This document shows, piece by piece, positions 60,863 to 64,000 of a DNA stretch of 64,000 nucleotides. Below the pieces are notes generated by a model. It searched no databases. It saw only the letters and a program-made list of their open reading frames with translations, and had not been told where the DNA came from. Each line of letters begins with the position of its first letter. Position 1 is the stretch's first letter. Source of the stretch: Uliginosibacterium sp. (GTDB lineage: Bacteria; Pseudomonadota; Gammaproteobacteria; Burkholderiales; Rhodocyclaceae); the NCBI GenBank assembly GCA_016718265.1, contig JADKDZ010000005.1, positions 248,001 through 312,000 of the forward strand, read 5' to 3'. The position numbers and the translations under genes are program-made.

Positions 60863-62248
60863 TCACGGCACCGTCTGCATGGCGAGCGAGCGGGGCATGG
60901 CGCGCCGGGCGAGCAGCCATTCTGCCCAGCCCCACATCAGGGGCAGGCTGAGCGCGTTGAGCACGGCGAACGCGATCAGCACCGCGTCGATGCCAGCTTG
61001 GCGCACGAACACCAGCCAGAGCATCACGGGCACGATCACGCAGCCCATGCGCAGCACGGTGGCGGCGACGCCCGGCCAGGGGCGTCCGAGGCCCAGAAAG
61101 AAGGCGTTGAAGATGATCGCGGCGACGACGCCAGCGTAGGTCCAGGCAATCCAGCGAACTTGCTGCACGCAGTGGGCAATGACGCCGGGGTTCTCACTCA
61201 TCACGCCAAACAGCTTAGGCGCAAACAGGCTGTAGAGCAGCGCCAGGACCAGGCTGCCTAAGGTGCCGAGCGCCATGGACCCGCGCAAGCTGGCCCGCAC
61301 GCGCTCCCAGTGGCCGGCAGCGGCGTTCTGACCAGCGAAGGTCAATACGGCTGAGGAGAGCGCGTAGCCGATCAGCAGAATGGTGTCGTCGGCCCGGCCC
61401 ACGAGCGCCCAGGCGGTCATCACGTCCTCACCCAGCGCGCCGATGGCGTGGTTGACGGCGACAAAGCAGACACTCATGAACATCAGGCTGCCGGCATTGG
61501 GCGCCCCGACCCGCGCGATCTCGGCAATCGTCTCCAGGCGCACCGCCTTGCGGGCGAAGTGAATACGCACCGCTCCGGTCTGCCGCAACAGAACCCAGAA
61601 CAGGTAGCCCGCCCCGGCGAAAATTGACAGGCTGGTGGCGACGCCGGCACCGATGACGCCCCAGCCAAAGCCAAAGATAAACAAGGGATCGAGCACGATA
61701 TTGAGCAGCAGCGAGAGCACCATCGACTTGACTGCTTCGAGCATCCGCCCTTCGCCCTGCAAGATGCCGCCGAGCACGTGGTTGACCGGCAGAATGGCGA
61801 AGCCCGGCACCATGCCGTGCAAGAACGAACGCGCCACCGCGCGAGATTCTTCGCCGAGCGCAGGCCCGGCAATCACGCCGACCAGCCAGTCGCCGCCGAG
61901 CACGAACACCGTGCTGCTCAACACCGCCAGGCCCAAGGCCATGACCAGACCAGAGTCCCCCGCCTGCGACAGGGCTTGCTCATCACGCGCGCCAACGGCG
62001 CGTGCCACCAGCGAAGCCGTTCCGGCCCCCATGCCCAGTGCAATGGCAAGGAAGAAGAAGTAGATCGGGAAGACGGTGCCGACACCGCTCATGAGCGCGG
62101 TGGACAGCGGATCGATCTGCGAGATGAAGTAGCTGTCGGCAAGGCCGTAGCCCAGCATCAGAACGTGGCCGACCAGCACCGGCATTGCAAGACGGATGAG
62201 ATGCCGGGCGACGCTGCCGCGGGTGAGATCAGGAACTGGGCGTGCCAT
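60863..62248 (-). CDS. MATE-family efflux transporter
   Basis: The start MARPVPDLTRGSVARHLIRL (CAT 62246-62248) follows AAAGG; the longer frame would overlap the ffs terminator. 461 residues, 12 membrane helices, with typical MATE repeats (MPVLVGHVLMLGYGLADSYF, GMGAGTASLVARAVGA and the second-half equivalents). It exports cationic drugs or metabolites with Na+ or H+; substrate unknown. Confidence 0.92.
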   Translation of the reverse strand: MARPVPDLTRGSVARHLIRLAMPVLVGHVLMLGYGLADSYFISQIDPLSTALMSGVGTVFPIYFFFLAIALGMGAGTASLVARAVGARDEQALSQAGDSGLVMALGLAVLSSTVFVLGGDWLVGVIAGPALGEESRAVARSFLHGMVPGFAILPVNHVLGGILQGEGRMLEAVKSMVLSLLLNIVLDPLFIFGFGWGVIGAGVATSLSIFAGAGYLFWVLLRQTGAVRIHFARKAVRLETIAEIARVGAPNAGSLMFMSVCFVAVNHAIGALGEDVMTAWALVGRADDTILLIGYALSSAVLTFAGQNAAAGHWERVRASLRGSMALGTLGSLVLALLYSLFAPKLFGVMSENPGVIAHCVQQVRWIAWTYAGVVAAIIFNAFFLGLGRPWPGVAATVLRMGCVIVPVMLWLVFVRQAGIDAVLIAFAVLNALSLPLMWGWAEWLLARRAMPRSLAMQTVP

Positions 62249-62370
62249 CGGCGGGCCTTTCTTTTTGCCAAAGCGGGGGGCCGCGATGTAGCTAAGGGCC
62301 CCGGACACCTGCAGTCTGGGCCTTCCCCTTGCGGTAAGGTCAAGCAGGGCTGCGCTTGCGGGCAACGCAC

Positions 62371-62406
62371 AAAACGAAACGGGACGCTGCTTGCGCAACG
62401 TCCCGT
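62371..62406 (-). terminator. Terminator of ffs
   Basis: ACGGGACG and CGTCCCGT flank a 12-base loop. On the minus strand the stem is followed by TTTCGTTTTG, a T-rich run. It lies 13 bases after the ffs gene. Confidence 0.85.
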
Positions 62407-62418
62407 CTCTGAATTCAA

Positions 62419-62519
62419 GGCGGCGAGCCTGACCCCCGGCACTTACAGTGAGTGGTTATGGCTGCTTCCTTCCGGACCTGACCAGATTCCCACGCTGCAA
62501 TGCGGGGAGACCCGCCGCG
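62419..62519 (-). ncRNA. ffs: 4.5S (SRP) RNA
   Basis: On the minus strand the conserved SRP apical domain GGTCAGGTCCGGAAGGAAGC is present, with the complementary flanks and a terminal stem of GGCGG-type sequences at both ends. The ends are set by pairing GCGGCGGG with CTCGCCGCC, giving about 100 nucleotides; ends are approximate. The Ffh partner is elsewhere. A promoter -10 TACAAT lies at 62524-62529, about 5 bases upstream of the inferred 5' end, which fits a constitutive transcript. Confidence 0.93.
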
Positions 62520-62670
62520 GCGCATTGTAACACGCCTCCTGGCGCCCACCGTGGGGGGAATGTGGCCGATTGCGCAGGGCTATTGCGCCTGTACAGGCAA
62601 TCAATTGGCGATGGTGCGCGCAAAGGCTCAGACTCCATTCACCCCACGCATATTCAGGAGGGCAGAGATC

Positions 62671-62874
62671 ATGAGAACCCCCGGCACCGAAACTTACCAC
62701 CGTGCAAAACGCCTGGTCGGCGCGTTCATCATCGCCTTGGGCGGACTCGTGCTGCTCGATCAGGTGCTGGTGCAACTCAGCCCACCGCCCCACGCCGACC
62801 CGGACGGCACGTTTTACCCGGCTGAGCGAAACCACCCGCCTCCCAGCGTGCCCGGACGCGTAGTGGACGTTTAG
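62671..62874 (+). CDS. Small single-span membrane protein, unrecognised
   Basis: The start MRTPGTETYHRAKRLVGAFI at 62671 has AGGAGGG 13 bases upstream. 67 residues. One helix (LVGAFIIALGGLVLLDQVLV) and a Pro-rich acidic tail (LSPPPHADPDGTFYP). A longer frame from 62500 would cross the ffs gene. Function unknown. Confidence 0.6.
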   Translation: MRTPGTETYHRAKRLVGAFIIALGGLVLLDQVLVQLSPPPHADPDGTFYPAERNHPPPSVPGRVVDV

Positions 62875-62894
62875 CGCCCACGCAAACGTTCCAC

Positions 62895-62922
62895 TTGACG
62901 AGAATTTTTACCCGGGTAATAT
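62895..62922 (+). promoter_or_regulatory. Promoter of the DUF2239 gene with operator 1 between -35 and -10
   Basis: TTGACG (62895-62900) and TAATAT (62917-62922) are separated by 16 bases. The palindrome TTACCCGGGTAA (62908-62919) lies in the spacer. The transcript would start about 62929. Confidence 0.75.
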
Positions 62923-62936
62923 GCACACACTGCTTA

Positions 62937-62952
62937 TTTTACCCGGGTAAAA
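62937..62952 (+). promoter_or_regulatory. Operator 2 over the DUF2239 translation start
   Basis: TTTTACCCGGGTAAAA is a perfect 16-bp palindrome. It is centred 31 bases (three turns) after operator 1 and ends one base before the ATG. It replaces the ribosome-binding site, which is absent. Confidence 0.8.
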
Positions 62953-62953
62953 C

Positions 62954-63601
62954 ATGACTTCGCCAACGACCGTATCCGCGCGCTACACCGCATTCATCAA
63001 TACGCAATGGCTTGCCAGCGGCAGCTTGACCGACACCCTGGCCGCATTGATTGCCGCACATCATCAATCCGCCGGGCAAGACGCACCGGCGTTCTGGCTG
63101 CTAGACGACGCCCGTGGGGCCGCGCTGGAGCTGGATTTTCGTGGCTCGCCAGCGGAGGTTGAGGCGCGTGTCGTCGCGCAGTTACCTCCTGTGGCACCCG
63201 AGCCGGACACCGCCAGCGCCCGAAGCGGGCCTGGGCGGCCGCGCCTGGGCGTGATCGCTCGCGAAGTCACCCTGCTGCCGCAGCACTGGGAATGGCTGAG
63301 CCAGCAGCCCGGCGGCGCTTCGGTTGCGCTGCGCAAGCTGGTCCACGCTGCGAGCAAGGCCAATGTCCTCCAAGACCGGGCCCGCGCCTCGCGCGATGCT
63401 GCACACCGCGTGATGTTGACGCTCGGTGGCAGCCTGCCTGGCTTTGAAGAAGCCAGCCGGGCAATGTTCAAGGGCGATTTCAGGCAAACCAGTGCCTGCC
63501 TCCACGCCTGGCCCGCGGATCTGCAGACCTACCTCAAGCGCTTGCTCGATGTGGCCGAGCAGGATGCGATCGCTGCCGCAGCCCCTCAAACCGACTTGTA
63601 A
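62954..63601 (+). CDS. DUF2239 family protein
   Basis: 215 residues. The family core is clear: GRPRLGVIAREVTLLPQHWE followed by WLSQQPGGASVALRKLV and GSLPGFEEASRAMFKGDF. The N-terminal part (ARYTAFINTQWLASGSL, LELDFRGSPAEVEARV) also matches. DUF2239 has no assigned function. The GRPRL and helical context could suggest a DNA-binding role, which with the two operators would allow autoregulation (inference). No Shine-Dalgarno sequence. Confidence 0.85.
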   Translation: MTSPTTVSARYTAFINTQWLASGSLTDTLAALIAAHHQSAGQDAPAFWLLDDARGAALELDFRGSPAEVEARVVAQLPPVAPEPDTASARSGPGRPRLGVIAREVTLLPQHWEWLSQQPGGASVALRKLVHAASKANVLQDRARASRDAAHRVMLTLGGSLPGFEEASRAMFKGDFRQTSACLHAWPADLQTYLKRLLDVAEQDAIAAAAPQTDL

Positions 63602-63608
63602 ACGACTC

Positions 63609-63725
63609 AGGCTGGAGAGGCGCACCCCGCTTGCGTCTTCAGGCACCGATTGCAAACAAGCCCAAGCGCCCTTGGTTTGCGGGGCGCTTGGCTGTAGAAG
63701 CCCGCCCGGAGCGGCTTTCCAAGGC
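63609..63725. repeat. Approx. 115-bp intergenic element near the right edge
   Basis: It starts AGGCTGGAGAGGCGCACC and ends with a related inverse (CGGAGCGGCTTTCCAAGG). Internally CCAAGCGCCC (63662-63671) and GGGCGCTTGG (63682-63691) form a hairpin. The termini resemble those at 10.7, 11.9 and 28.4 kb. It fills the gap between the DUF2239 gene and the last gene, and may also terminate both. Confidence 0.5.
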
Positions 63726-63742
63726 ACATCAAACAATCCGCC

Positions 63743-64000
63743 TCACATTACGCACCCCAAGACAAAGATCGGCAGATACATTGCTCCCCACACAAAGCTA
63801 AAGAGGCACGCTTCAGCGGCCCAGAACCAACGCAGCCATACCCCGCTCAGAACCACGCGTTTTTGCACAAAGCTGAATACGCCAAGCAGGCCCATCGGCA
63901 ACCAGAGCCAATGCCCCATGCACACCCCGAGCAAGGTTGGCACAGGGACCTCCACGCCAAAGGAGGCGAAGACCTCCAAAAACGCAGGTAGTGCAAACGA
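63743..64000 (-). CDS. Small integral membrane protein, N-terminal end outside window
   Basis: The frame is open to the right edge (codons read SFALPAFLEVFASFGVEVPV upstream of any start), so the N-terminus is missing. Two or three membrane helices follow (LLGVCMGHWLWLPMGLLGVF, CLFSFVWGAMYLPIFVLG). The LPAFLEVFASFGVE pattern recalls small uncharacterised membrane proteins. No function can be given. Confidence 0.6.
   Translation of the reverse strand, partial: SFALPAFLEVFASFGVEVPVPTLLGVCMGHWLWLPMGLLGVFSFVQKRVVLSGVWLRWFWAAEACLFSFVWGAMYLPIFVLGCVM

Noticed and set aside
62500..62874. Longer 124-residue version of the small membrane protein
   Set aside because: The extended start lies within the ffs gene and has no ribosome site, while ATG 62671 has AGGAGGG upstream.

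Overview
The window is a 64-kb, GC-rich chromosomal segment of a betaproteobacterium, most likely Rhodocyclales-like. The evidence is gene order and family type: petABC followed by sspA-sspB, dnaX-ybaB-recR beside the 4.5S RNA gene, a BPSS1780-type membrane protein, WbuC, and an E. coli-type ArgG. The genus is an inference. Both window edges cut genes (exbB on the left, a small membrane protein on the right).

Layout. 1-0.9 kb: end of exbB plus exbD (TonB energisation). 0.95-11.6 kb: a defence/accessory island on the minus strand. It is a type I restriction-modification locus in order hsdM-hsdS-[AlbA-domain gene]-[BRO-N gene]-[Xre/ImmA + DUF4411 pair]-hsdR, followed by a vapBC pair. HsdR is intact, whereas hsdM, hsdS and the AlbA-domain gene carry many single-base frameshifts. 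Two RPEPVEG-encoding palindromic repeats lie inside hsdR and hsdM, and several other repeat families are concentrated here. 12-15.5 kb: a TonB-dependent siderophore receptor with a DUF1513 protein.

15.6-25 kb: a complete [FeFe]-hydrogenase system, rare in this class. Leftward genes are hydE, an iron-sulfur/FAD NAD(P) oxidoreductase (NuoF-tail plus GltD-like), and the H-cluster hydrogenase. Rightward genes are hydG, an aspartate ammonia-lyase and hydF. The divergent promoter region between them holds a perfect FNR-type site, so the whole module is probably switched on by oxygen limitation.

25-34.3 kb: ABC-F ATPase, argG, a small TetR-controlled group (operator is a perfect 28-bp palindrome), and a LysR gene divergent from a DODA-type dioxygenase, a cytochrome b561 and two YceI proteins. 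34.4-38.7 kb: a large polyserine-linker lipoprotein with one haem-c motif and its own FNR-like site, then an Hsp70/YegD-like protein. 38.9-46.6 kb: a membrane/MoxR cluster (BPSS1780, RDD, SpoIIM, DUF4129, DUF4350, MoxR, DUF58). 46.7-51.4 kb: a beta-barrel-like protein, WbuC, a four-PAS GGDEF-EAL protein, and sspB. 51.5-55 kb: sspA and the cytochrome bc1 operon. 55.4-64 kb: housekeeping genes (nagD, fabI, a MaoC hydratase, DUF2059, recR, ybaB, dnaX, a MATE pump, ffs) and a DUF2239 gene under two identical palindromic operators.

Caution: at least ten single-base frameshifts are visible. Several sit in homopolymers (C6 in hsdM, A5/T5 in the AlbA gene, C5 in the BPSS1780 gene). Residual sequencing error is therefore a serious alternative to genuine gene decay.
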